Positions 35,246 to 46,490 of a stretch of 64,000 bases of DNA are shown piece after piece. How positions within the stretch are numbered: position 1 is the first letter of the stretch; every line of letters starts with the position of its first letter. A program made the translations under genes and the position numbers. The notes beneath the pieces were generated by a model, which had not been told where the DNA came from, ran no database searches, and saw only the letters and a list, made by a program, of their open reading frames with translations. This stretch comes from Heterocephalus glaber (lineage: Eukaryota; Chordata; Mammalia; Rodentia; Bathyergidae). Location: positions 4,690,393-4,754,392 of the forward strand of contig NW_004624866.1 in assembly GCF_000247695.1 (NCBI RefSeq), written 5' to 3'.

Positions 35246-35316
35246 ACACACACACACACTCACACACGCACACACACACTCACACACACGCTCACACACA
35301 CACACACACACACGCA
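35245..35316 (+). repeat. (CA)n microsatellite with CT/CG interruptions
   Basis: CA repeats broken by CACTCA and CACGCT variants, grown from the ID tail. Confidence 0.95.
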
Positions 35317-36440
35317 CTAAGAGGCCCATGTTATATTTTTACTGATACTCACCAAATCTATTGTTAAACTCCCTGGAAGGCTACCTTAAAATCCCAAGAA
35401 ACAAACCAGAAAACATAAAGTCACTGTTATAAATCTAATGGCAAGCAAAAATATATCAGAATTTTCCACCCACCATTCCCTAGCAACTGGTGGAAGTTTC
35501 ACAGCTTCTGAGTGCAGAATGGTCTGAATGCCCAGGCATCTGCATCCAGCCTTTTCTTTAGTGGCTTCTCCTTTAGTCAACCACAGGTTCTCAAACTTTA
35601 ACATGCATAAGAATTACTTTCTGGGTTTTTCCAGTAAGAATTATACACTGTACTTTTACAGGCAATGTTAAAGAATTTAGGGATAATTTTAACTATACAC
35701 AAGTTTTATTTTTAACTTCAGAAACAAAACCTCTGTATAAAATTCTTGTATGTCCCTTAAAATGCAACAATTTTGAAAGGAAGGAAGGCAGGAAGGCCTG
35801 AGCCACAAACCAGTAGCAAGGTAAGCAATGATTTCTTTATACTTTGCTAGCCTCAGTTCCATGTCAGGCTTCCAGGAGATGAAAGGGGCCATGCTCATTA
35901 CTGGCCTTCATTTAGGGAGCCACTCACACCAATCAATACTCCATTCCCAAAACAGATGTCCCATGGGTCTAGAATAGTGACAATCCTAAAATAACCATTT
36001 GTTTAAAAATCACATGAATTTAGCAAAAGGCAGAACTGTGGCTACACAGTCACTTACAAGGAAAAGATCTGTTAATACAATCAAAGGAGAAAGATTCCTG
36101 AGCCTCTACTTCCAGGCTTTTCCCAGGCTTGTAAGGTCTGAAGCTGATAGGCTCAGTGTATCCCAACAGGTCTGAAGCTAACAGGTTCCCCTTTCTTTGC
36201 TCCAGGGCTGTGGCAGCCCCTCCTGAGCCAGCAGGGGAAACAAATCACACTCCAGCTACTCCTTCCACTGGGAGGTTCTTACCTGATCTCCAGGCTGCCT
36301 GCTCTTTAGCACTCAGGTCTTAATGGATGACACCACCTTGAATTTCCCTGTTTTATGTCCTCCTAGCACTGTCAGCATCTCAATGGCCCCACTGATGTAT
36401 CTGTGCCCTCCTTTCCTGTACAGCTTCTCCCATTACCACC
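35317..36440. other. Unique intronic DNA
   Basis: Only a weak hAT-like phrase near 35588-35640 (GGTTCTCAAACTTTAACATG). Otherwise nothing recognised. Confidence 0.5.
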
Positions 36441-36442
36441 TC

Positions 36443-36560
36443 CCACTAATGTGTCCATTCCTGAGGGCAGACAGGTCCCCCTCATTCAACATTGTGTCTT
36501 CTAGAATCTACAACACTGCCTGGCACACAGTAAGTTCTCTAGATACTTTAGGACTATGTG
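36443..36560 (+). mobile_element. MIR/L2-like remnant
   Basis: CAACACTGCCTGGCACACAG TAAGTTCTC is the conserved 3' phrase of MIR/L2-type repeats. Confidence 0.5.
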
Positions 36561-36943
36561 AAGTACAAGCCTTCTTAAGCAGCACCAAAATAGCAAAAAA
36601 CATACAATGTAGAATAAAATGTGCAGACTCACAGTGGCTGGAAAGGAGCTGGAATCTCAGAAGACTCCTCCCTACTTCCTACCCTATTTTGTGAACACGC
36701 AGAATAGAATGGCACTTTCCCTCTGCACCCTTAGACCATAGTACATCTGCAACTAGATCAGTTAGGAAGATCTCTGAGATTCTGTTGGTTTCCCAGCTAT
36801 ATTCTGAGCCCTTTGAGATCAGGGTCAGATTTTTCACCATATAAATACAAGCTAGATTCTATATAGACACAGTGGCTATTGTATACAATTAATTTAATCC
36901 AGAGGGTCTAAGAGAAATGAACAAGCATACATTTAATGACATC

Positions 36944-36950
<7 letters not shown>

Positions 36951-36992
<42 letters not shown>
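36951..36992 (+). repeat. (CT)n(CA)n compound microsatellite
   Basis: About 15 CT units followed by 5 CA units. Confidence 0.95.
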
Positions 36993-36993
<1 letters not shown>

Positions 36994-37019
36994 AAATACT
37001 GTCATGCAGTACAAAGAAA

Positions 37020-37170
37020 CAAGTTCTCTAACTGCATGGGCCTGAATTCAAATTCTGCCTCCATTATTTGGCAGTGGCCACTGTGTCTCTGAGCCCCACC
37101 ACCTCAGTAGTGACAGGAAGATACTACCTCAAGGACACTACAGATAACGTCTATAGAGCACCTAACACCA
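37020..37170 (+). mobile_element. MIR SINE
   Basis: TGCATGGGCCTGAATTCAAA TTCTGCCTCC matches the MIR 5' core; the rest is diverged. Confidence 0.6.
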
Positions 37171-37241
37171 CGAGAAAGTGCAAAGCATCCCCTTATTTTA
37201 CAGTGGAATGCTCCCAAGAGCACAAAGTCGAAGAACTGGAG

Positions 37242-37322
37242 GGCCAGGGATTTAGCTCAGTGGTGCCACCGCCACTTGCCTCACAAGCACAAGATCCCGA
37301 GTTGGATCCCCAGTACCAAAAA
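37242..37322 (+). mobile_element. ID-like SINE, young
   Basis: GGCCAGGGATTTAGCTCAGT through GAGTTGGATCCCCAGTACC. Perfect 11-bp target duplication AAGAACTGGAG at 37231 and 37323. Confidence 0.95.
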
Positions 37323-37546
37323 AAGAACTGGAGCACAGACTTCACCACTGTCTTACATAACTTCAAGCCACACACTCTCATGCCCTATTTGCCTCATTTC
37401 CTAAAAACCATTAGAATCACAAACGGCAGTATGAAAGCACTCTGCAAACAGCAAAGCCCAAAAATGCCAAAAGAAGGAATGCTGCTCACTTAAATGTGCT
37501 TTACTCCAAGTAAAAGGTCATGAGGGACATGTTACCTTAAGAAAGC

Positions 37547-37628
37547 CATTGGCAGTGGTGCTGCCACCTGCCTTCCAAGTGCAAGGTCCAGAGTTCAATC
37601 CCCGGTTCCCAAAAAAAAGAAAGAAAAA
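37547..37628 (+). mobile_element. ID-like SINE, 5' truncated
   Basis: GCAGTGGTGCTGCCACCTGC through GAGTTCAATCCCCGGTTCC and an A-rich tail; the GGGATTTAGC head is missing. Confidence 0.85.
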
Positions 37629-39370
37629 GAAAACCATTTGCTGCCACCGTGGTATCTACTCACTTGATGACAGTACATGGTGACAAAGCAATGTGGCTTA
37701 ACAACAGTGACGACCCACTTACTCTCTTCTGCTGCCCTCCTCTGCTCCTAACAACTCTTCCATGAGGTGGCAAGCGGAGCCTGATGCCAATTTGTTCTCG
37801 CTGAACATTCAGTATTCTTGGCTCCCAACGACAATTAAGTGACATGGAAAATACCAAGATGAGGAAGAATCTATGACAAAGTGTCATTTTAACACAAAGG
37901 CAAGTTGCATATAGTTAACAGTCAGCCCCGGTGGTCAGCTAAATAGGTTCTCAAGCAGCTACTCAAATTCCTAGTCCTCTTTCAGCAGGCAGAGTTCTTC
38001 AATCAACAGAAATTATCCAGAGGCCTCCCCTGGGCCGGCATTATTCTACACATGCAGCTGTCAAGACCTGAAGATGTGATCCCTGCCTTCCAGGAGCCCA
38101 CAGCATGAAGTGGCAGATAAAACAAAGACACAAAGAGATGGCCGAGAATGTGTGGAGCCACTACAAAGCTACACACAAAAATAGCTCCTTCTTTTACAGG
38201 CACATCTCACACAGGTGATGTTTAACCAAGTGCCTTATAAGAGCTAATTCAGACTATAAAGAAATCAAAGTAGGAGTTATTTTTTCCACCTTCCCCAAGC
38301 TGATGTGGGCCCAGGACACTCAGAAAACATGGGATTTCAGAGGAACCTTGAAGGCTGGATGTACTTTCGGTGCAAAGAGAGGCTATGGGAGCCCATTCTG
38401 TGCAGGAGAAAGTCTGTGAGAAAAGACACAAAGGAGGGGAAGTGCAGGCCTGTTCTGGAAACAGGGACAAAGCACACTCTAAGTGAGATCCTGTAAAGAA
38501 AGGAGATGGATCTGGCAGAACTGTGGCTGCTTCAGTGAAAAGGCTGGGAGGAACACAGAAGTTGCAGAGGAGTGTAAGGAAGGGCAACTGTTAGCAACAA
38601 ACACAGCCAAACTGGATCTAGTGTCTGGAATAACATAATATGGCTTTGATGGGAAAGATGCACAAGATGAAATTCACAATCTTATACCTTTTAATATTTC
38701 AAGAGTCATCAAAAGACAGGAAAAGCCAAAGGCCTGACAGCAAATACACAAAACTTGTATCTCCAAGTGCCTGATTCCAAAGATTGATGGCCCAAACCTC
38801 AAATGCTCATTTTTATTGTGAAAATCCCTCCTTGTTCATGCTATATTCTAGGAGCATAAATCAAATTGTCCTCTTTCCGGTAGTATAAAAAACAGATGTA
38901 TTATTCACACACACACAAAGACTATCAACAGCAACAGAACTGAAAGTGACAGGAAGACGCTGTAGTGTGTCTCCTAGTGATCAAGCCTACTTGGACTGAG
39001 AAAATCTCTCAAAGGAAGTGGTGCATATCCCCTGGTTAGAGGCATTTAGAATCAGCCCACAAGGCACAAACAGGTGGGCCCATTCTCTTCCACCTGAATG
39101 CAACCACAAAGAAAATAAGTTGGGGTTGAAGGGTGCACAAAGACCCATATCTAACCACCTTTGAGGAACAACTGGGAGGTTGAGATTCTGACTTCTGAGC
39201 TGAGGTTGTTTGCAACAGTGTACCCAGTCTGACAAAAGGATTTTCTAAGTGGATAATTAGGCAATATCATCCCTCAGAAAAAATAATTTTTATATTTTTC
39301 CTTTATCAACAGAAAAATCAGAGAGAAGCAACTTTGGGACTTCTGATAACCACTGGTGACTTTTTATTTA
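37629..39370. other. Unique intronic DNA
   Basis: No clear repeats or exons. 38030-38110 has an old-repeat feel (CTGCCTTCCAGGAGCCCACA) but is unclassified. Confidence 0.5.
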
Positions 39371-39375
39371 TTTAT

Positions 39376-39578
39376 TTAGGTGTCTAGCCATGCATGATGA
39401 GTCATGCCCATAATCCCAGTACTCTAGAACGCTGAGGCAGGACTTCAAATTCAAGTACAGCCTGGGCAACTTGATGATTTAGCAAGAACTAATGTCAAAA
39501 TTTAAAAGGACTGGGAATACAGGTCAGTACAAAGGCTCTGGGTCCAATCATCAGGAACCCCCTCCCAAAAAAAAACAG
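39376..39578 (+). mobile_element. B1-dID composite SINE, old
   Basis: CATAATCCCAGTACTCTAGA and GCTGAGGCAGGACTTCA, then GGACTGGGAATACAGGTCAG and an A tail. Confidence 0.75.
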
Positions 39579-41190
39579 TGTCTAATGTTACAGAATTACT
39601 TTATTACATGAGAATTGGGACCTGGTATATTAGAAATCTGTAGATTTCTGAACCAAACAAATGTTTTCCAGAAAGTCAACCCTGAGTGTATGAAAGGTCA
39701 TTAGGAACACTGATTACTAGCATGCCTAAAAGTTCCACAAACCCAGGAGGCCACACAGTTCCAAATGGTCTCTCCAAGATCACCTCTGGATGGCAACAGA
39801 AGGATTTTGTGGTAAAGCCCTGGGAATAGCCAATTCCAAGTTTATAGCATCTTCGGCCCAAGACATTTGATCTGAACTGGCTTTCTAGTTCACCAGGGAG
39901 AACTTTGGAATGAAGAAACACTGATTAGTAAAGATACCACACTGTCACCAAAAAAAAGAAAGTTTTCTCAGAAGAACCACAAAGCTGACCACATCAGAAA
40001 CTGAAGGAGGCAGGACTGAAACTATAATGAACAGACCTATAACGCTGTTCACCTGCTCCACAGCCTTTGCATTTCTGTTACTCACATTTCACAAGACATT
40101 TGACAATATTAAACTCACTGGACAAACTGAATATTGCCATGATATCCAACATGGTATTAAGTTACCACAGTGCTTCCTTCTCTTAAGAAAGAGAAAGAGA
40201 AACATTCAAGGGAAGTATGACATTTTCAACCTTTCTCCCATAGTAAAATAGTCATCTTTACCTTCCTCACCAAAATAAAATCCCCTTATGATCCTTTATT
40301 ATTCCCATCCAAATCCATGGCTTCTTTTGCCCTGTTTCCAATTATTAGAAATTTTTATCTGGTCATAAATCACATACATACATTTCTTTGAAAGATTTAC
40401 ATTTTTACAAGAAAATAAGACAGGAATTGTTTCTGTCCTCTCAGTTCCAGAAAACCACTATGCTATCCTCAAACTTAAAAAACACAAATGCTAAAGATGA
40501 TGAATAAAAGGAATGTCTATCTGCTTGTGCTATAACTAATAAAGGAATAAGGAGTCTTGCACTAAGAACAATCAGCTCATTCTTGACCTAGCATCTTATT
40601 TATCTTTCTATTCTCAAAGTTAATTGCTTATATAAGCATGCCAACTTGCCTTGATTATAGGATTTTTAATAAATGAATGTTGTTTACATTTCACAAGTAT
40701 TTAAATTTCACTCCAGGAAGCCAAGCTCATCAAATCTTTCTAAGTGGTAAAACCAGAGATCAAAGCAAAAGGCCTGCCTTGAACCAACAAGCTATTGGCT
40801 TGAGAATAGAAGCCTAAGCAAAAATACAATCGATTTATTGCTTGTTTTACTCCAAAGTACACCTCAGAGACACTGCCATCTTGACTATAAGAACTTACTA
40901 TGTCAATTTTCATTTCAATAATTTGATACTCATTTCTTAAATAGTTAAGTCTGCCATTCAAGAGGTTTTTTTATTTTTTTGTTCAATCTTTCTCACCTTG
41001 CTGCTTTTGACTAAATCAAGTATCTTGACGTTTTTTAAAAAAAACTCTTCTCAATTTTGCCTAATTTCTCCAAAGTTTCTCATTTCTTAATCAACCCTTT
41101 TTCTGTTATACCCATCACCCTTTTTCACTGGCTTAACCATTTATGTTTAGTCTTTGAAGCAAGAGAGAAAAAGGGGAAAAACATTCGTCT
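39579..41190. other. Unique intronic DNA
   Basis: No repeat family or exon recognised here. Confidence 0.5.
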
Positions 41191-41194
41191 AGCA

Positions 41195-41367
41195 TAAGGG
41201 TTGTCAACCTGCGCTGCACATTCAAATCTCTTAGGGAGCTTTTTAAAATCCTGATACTTGGGTCACACCCAAAATTCATCAGATTTCTCCAAGTTGGATC
41301 CAGTCACCAGTACTCTACAAGATGCTGCAAATGATATCAGCATGAAGCCAAACTGAGAACCATCATG
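41195..41367 (+). mobile_element. MER5A-like hAT-Charlie element
   Basis: It starts GGGTTGTCAACCTGCGCTGC, passes through CTTAGGGAGCTTTTTAAAAT and GGGTCACACCC, and ends AAACTGAGAACCATCATG. This matches the MER5A plan of CAGTGGTTCTCAACC...GGTTGAGAACCACTG. Confidence 0.7.
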
Positions 41368-41679
41368 TTAACTTATTATCCATTCCTTTTTTATCCTACC
41401 TCAAGTAAAGAGCAAGAAACAGAGCTCAGGTTCAATCCAGATTTGCGATGGGTGAAATTTGTTTTTCAGCAACAGTCACATCTTAGGCACACGGCAAAAA
41501 TATGAACCATCTAACATCACTCCCAACAGGTTTTCAGGATAAACCAGGCCACAGACACCACTTACCCAAGGCAGACGGCAGTCCAGTGAAATGACTCCTG
41601 GAAAGACTAAGGCCTGAACACCCTGAGGCTTTCAGTTTTTGTGACAAAGGACACAGAGACTCAAACATGCAACAGGGGA

Positions 41680-41862
41680 GGGGCATGGAGGCTCAAGCCT
41701 ATAATCGAAGCTACTCGGGAGGCCGAAGCAAGGATCACAAGTTTAAGGCCAGCCTCCACTACTTAATGAAACCCCATTTCACAATAAAAAGGTTTTAAAA
41801 GGAATGGGGATAAAGCTCAGTGGTCAAGTGTCCCTGGTTTCAACCCCCAATACCACACACAT
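41680..41862 (+). mobile_element. B1-dID composite SINE, old
   Basis: GCTACTCGGGAGGCCGAAGC B1 part, then GGAATGGGGATAAAGCTCAG and CAACCCCCAATACCAC ID-like part. Confidence 0.8.
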
Positions 41863-43235
41863 GCACAAAACCAAAACAAAAAAACAACAAAAAACCTACA
41901 CTAAGATTGCATGTGAAATAAGAGTCCTTACCATCAGTTCCAGGCCACACAAGAACTTCATAAATGTGATCGGGATCACACAAAGTTTGTCATAGAAACC
42001 ACAGAATTCACGGTAAGATGCCACCTACAAGTGCTAATGGCCATGTTTCTCTGTTAAGAGTGTAAAAAGAAGGTATGTGCCTGTCAGCATCACATACCAC
42101 TATACCACCCACAGGGACCTGGGATTTCCAAACCGAGGAATTCCCAGCCACCAAGGCCAACAGCTGCAGGTCTCAGGTGAGTCATCGTCTATGAGGCAGC
42201 ACTCCAGCTAACTCTCCCTGGATTTCCTTCCAAATCAGATCAGTAGGAAATGACGTACGTAGTGTTACATTGGAAGCAGAGGCTAGCATAACTGGGGTGA
42301 GAAAAGGAAGATCTCCCTTCAGTATGAACAGACAAAATTTTAAAGAAAAGGCAGGAATGAGGTAACTCCACCCCCACTATTCAAGTAGATGATAGCAAAG
42401 AGGGTGCTTGAAACCTATTGACAGAAGACATGACCCCAAAACCTGAGAATATGCTTCTCGTCATTTGGGATGGGAGGGTCTTTGTAAAAAGCCATTCTAC
42501 AAGAAGGCCTCTTGTCAAGCACCTGCACAGCTTGTAATTCACCTTCTTCTTTCAGTCGGTTCTTATAATTTATAAGGACTCACTGCTTTGTCCCTGAAAA
42601 TGATCCACAGTAACACAGCACTCTTGCAAAGGAAAAACAATTGTCTATAATCAGTGCTTCTTTTATTAGCCACCTTTTTTAACTTCTATGACACCCTGAA
42701 TAAGAGGGCTAGGGAGTCCACTTCACTTTTTCCTTATGCCCCAGAAACATCTAAATGAAAAAGAACAGAAGCTCATTAAGACCAAGTCTCTCAGAACACA
42801 GTTCTTACAAAGTTAATGAATTTCCAGAACAAACAGGAACCTATACTTGTTTCTTCTTTGAGCCCAGAAGGAACCAACAAGGAGATCCTTGTCTGCTCTC
42901 AGGTGCTGTGTTTCCACGTCTCTCACCTGCAGGTCATGACTCACTGAGGAGGGCACCTTTCAAGCCTATAATGCACTTGCTGTACCTTGGAGCAGGAAAG
43001 GCCTTCCTGTCACCAGCATTTTTCACACAGCTCTGTCTGAACAACTCCAATGGTGAAGTCATTATCCATTTTTTAATAACTCCAAAAGTAATTCTTATAC
43101 CTATGTAATTGTCAGTCTGACTCCAGAGAATTCGATTAGACCACATAGAATATGGCTACACTTTTTTCGACACAAAAGCCCAAGAGAACAGCAAAGCAGC
43201 TAATGGATTACAAGGTGTTACATTCTGCAAATTTT
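41863..43235. other. Unique intronic DNA
   Basis: A 117-codon frame at 42755-43108 has no recognisable domain. No repeat found. Confidence 0.5.
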
Positions 43236-43380
43236 ACACTTTCAAGTACTATGATTTCCATCACCTCACAACTATCCTGACAGTTGTGCCAAATTTAATT
43301 CCTTTGCACAAACAAAGAAAACCAAGGGCCAGGGAAAGAGCTTAACTTGCCCAAACCGGTGCGGCAGACTGTGTTCTAGA
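43236..43380 (-). mobile_element. MIR remnant
   Basis: CATCACCTCACAACTATCCT and GGAAAGAGCTTAACTTGCCC resemble a reversed MIR. Confidence 0.5.
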
Positions 43381-43633
43381 AACCAACTCCCTTGTTCCCA
43401 CAGGCAAAAGTAATTCTTATCCCTTAAGCGTTGTAGGACATGCATACCTTTCTCTCCAAATTTCATCAGTTTACATTGTTGCTGGTCTCTTACTGCAGCC
43501 ATATATTTGTACTCAAAGACTATGTTTGATCAACTTCAATCTTCTATACCTAAATGTTTTCAGTTCTTATTGTTCTTATCAGGAAGAAAAACGCATGCTG
43601 ATAATGCTAGTGTGTGCAGCAATAAGCATCTAT

Positions 43634-43658
43634 GGGCGGGGGCGGGGGCGGGGGCGGG
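43634..43658 (+). repeat. (GGGGGC)n array, G-quadruplex-forming motif
   Basis: Five G-runs of 3 to 5 guanines are separated by single C residues (GGGCGGGGGCGGGGGCGGGG and onward). This satisfies the G3+N1-7 quadruplex rule with one-base loops, which favour stable parallel folds. It lies on the non-transcribed-sense side of FMNL2 intron 1, about 4.5 kb downstream of the ATG. Confidence 0.75.
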
Positions 43659-44252
43659 CAGCTTAGGGAGTCACTGCAAAAAGTGCAATGACGATGGTTC
43701 AAAGTAGCACGCCACCCCCTTCCACCCCCTTCCCTCACCAGGGGAAAAGGGATGTGAGAAAGCAAATCGACAGCATAAGATGACCTCACTACCCTCCCAC
43801 CCATCCACCTGCTCAACAGACCTCAGGGCAAGGGTCCTCCCTGGAAGTGGTGGAAAGGGAAGGGCAACCTGCAGTGGGGAACAAATCTGACCTTCCTTGT
43901 CACTTTTACACTTGCAGTGCATGCATTCCAGTGACAGGCTGTCTCTTCCCTCTGGTTTAGCAAAACCTAAATGTTCTAACCAAGGGATTTCAAATCTATG
44001 GTGAAAAGAAAAACCGAAGAGTACACTTTTGGGCCACATCAATTTTTTAACTCCATGCCTAAAACTAGAAGAATATAGCACAGATGTCAAAAGGGTTTGA
44101 CATCTAAAGAGAAACATCAAATGCATCTTACTTCAGTTACTTTTGAGAAATTTCTGTTCATTTTAAACATCCTGAAACTTGCTTTTACCAGATGCAAAAA
44201 TTTTTTTACTGCTAGTGCCAGCCCTCTCCCCAACCTTTCCAGTTTTAAGGAA

Positions 44253-44452
44253 GCATAATATAATATGGAAGGCAGAGACCCAAATCTGGGTTAAAATCCT
44301 AGATTGGTTATTTAGTAACTATATGGCTTTGGGCAATTTAGGTAATCATTATTTACACATCTATAGAGCCACTAATGGCTCGGCTTCCTGGGAAGGTTAA
44401 GTGAGAACACGTAATCATAAGGTATCCTCACAGTAGGTACTCCAAAAGCATC
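44253..44452 (+). mobile_element. MIR SINE
   Basis: AGACCCAAATCTGGGTTAAA, then ATATGGCTTTGGGCAATTTA and CTCACAGTAGGTACTCCA follow MIR from core to 3' end. Confidence 0.75.
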
Positions 44453-46470
44453 CCATTCCTTCTGGGGGTAAAAATGACTACATCCAGTCTTAGCACCAAA
44501 AAAAAAAACAGAAAAAGGAAAAACTGAAAAGGAAATTGACTCATATTAATCAGATATCAACGATAATATTGCCTCAGATCATTACTTCCTAATCTCTTTT
44601 TATGCACAGTATTTGCAGTGCTGCCTGGTATCTAATAATGCACAGAAAGACAGCAAGTAAGGCAGAGAACTTAAAAATATCCTTTCCTTTGATGTTAAAA
44701 GAAAGAATCCTAAGGACAGCTCCTCAACAGAGGCAGTGGAGAACTTAAGATTTTATGTTGTTAGCAGTGACTCCAAGGCAAAAATGAGTCAACAATATTA
44801 TGGAGTACCTAATGTTAAAAGAAGTATTCTTGGATAAAGACCATCAGCTGGTCACGATACTCTTTAAGAAGAACCTTCACAGAATCATCTTTGAAAATAA
44901 TGGATAAGGGAGGATTTCTGTGTGATTCTGAAAACCAATGTTAATTAAGTAAATGGAAAGCTGCATGGATATTTAATCATTAATGAATGGAACTCAAAAA
45001 ATACAGGCTAATGCTACCTACAAATACACATATCCCAAAAGACCTAAGATGACTGAACTTAAAATTTATAGCACACTTCCACCAAAGACTAACAGAAACA
45101 CCACGTTTATGTGGGATTGCATCAGTACAGACACATACAAAGGTGTATAACCTGATAGCTTTACCTGAAAGATGAGTCCAAAGATGCAAACGGTTAAATG
45201 CATACATTGAGCCAGGAATCTTTTCATTTAAATACATGTTTTACAACTATGAGAACAATGCTGAACGCAAACCCAGGAAGGTAAAGGCTCTCCTTAAGAA
45301 GATCAAACTCCTAAGATGTAGATTCAGTTTTTACTAGTAATTATTCACAGGAAGTTTTAAATTTAGCCCTCCACTGATTTAATTCAATAATCTTTTGCCC
45401 TCTCCGTTCTTCTTTCCATTCATATCCACTAATTTTTTCTACATTTATACAACTTAACCCATATGAACTGAAGGGGAGAGGGGAGATAATATAACTGAGC
45501 AGGTCTGTGCTTAAGGAGTTTCCAACAGAAAACACAGTGGACCTCTGTCATTTTAATTTTTATTTACTCCTCCTCAAGGCTTCAAATATTCTAGCACTGG
45601 AGGTTGGGAAGAACTGTTTTCCTAGCCTGAAAAAGTTCATTATTTATCCATGTAAGTCCTATTTACAATGAGGTGCTTGAACATTTTTCTGTACAGTATT
45701 ACTAGATAGTTTATAAGGAAATACAACCAATAGGAATAATCCCAATGCAATATTCCCACTGTCTAAAGGTAAGGAATTCCTCCACATATATACTCAAAAA
45801 TCTGCCATCTAAAACATCTTTTTCAAGCTTAATCTTCAGAATTAAATAGCTTTAACTGATTTCTCAAACAATTCATGAGGAGCAAAGTAAAGCAAAACTG
45901 AAAACCCTGGGTATACAACCTCAGAAAAAGCTCTCTACAAGAGAAATCATCAACATGTGGTACTAGATAATTTGAGGGCTTTCCTTTGACTCCAAAGATT
46001 TCCCAAGAGCAAGTGGAGCTCAGTTGGAAAACTAAATAAACAACAATGGTCCAAGTGCATCCTGGACAGGAAGGTCTCCAAGCTAAGACATTCCCAAAAG
46101 CTTTGCTATTCAAAACAGATCAGCCTGATATTTCTCTTTTGTATTTTGTTTGCTGGGCAGGCTCAAAATACTGTAAACAACTTTAAACTGCACCCAGTAT
46201 CTGTGTGAAGGACACTAAACGGTACAACAACCAACCAACCACCGCCCCACAGAGCCTGCGATGTACAACCATAAAAGTTTACAGACTAACTTTGTGACTG
46301 GTAGACTTAACAAGAACGCAACTCCACCATGTTAACGAAGGGACATTATTGTTCTAAAGATTAATTCATACCATGTGTTATTAATCATCAGAGTAACTGA
46401 AAGCTCATGCAAAAGCTGTTATCCCAGTTGAGTAGGACTTAATTGCATTGTTATTATTATGGCTGCTACA
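44453..46470. other. Unique intronic DNA
   Basis: AT-rich; no SINE, LTR or exon recognised over 2 kb, which is long for this window. Confidence 0.5.
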
Positions 46471-46490
46471 CTAGCGCCCCCGTGTCACTG
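46471..46490 (-). promoter_or_regulatory. CTCF-like motif in proximal intron 1
   Basis: The minus strand reads GTGACACGGGGGCGCTAG. The GGGGGCGCTA part is the strongest portion of the CTCF core; the left half matches less well. It sits about 1.6 kb inside intron 1, at the edge of the CpG-rich domain. Confidence 0.35.

Noticed and set aside
35245..35316. CRISPR-like regularly spaced repeat
   Set aside because: It is an interrupted CA microsatellite grown from a SINE tail; no spacers.
37068..37493. 141-codon plus-strand frame
   Set aside because: It includes a MIR remnant and an ID SINE with its target duplication; not a gene.
43671..44126. 151-codon minus-strand frame in intron 1
   Set aside because: No domain, no matching splice sites checked as convincing, ordinary intron composition.
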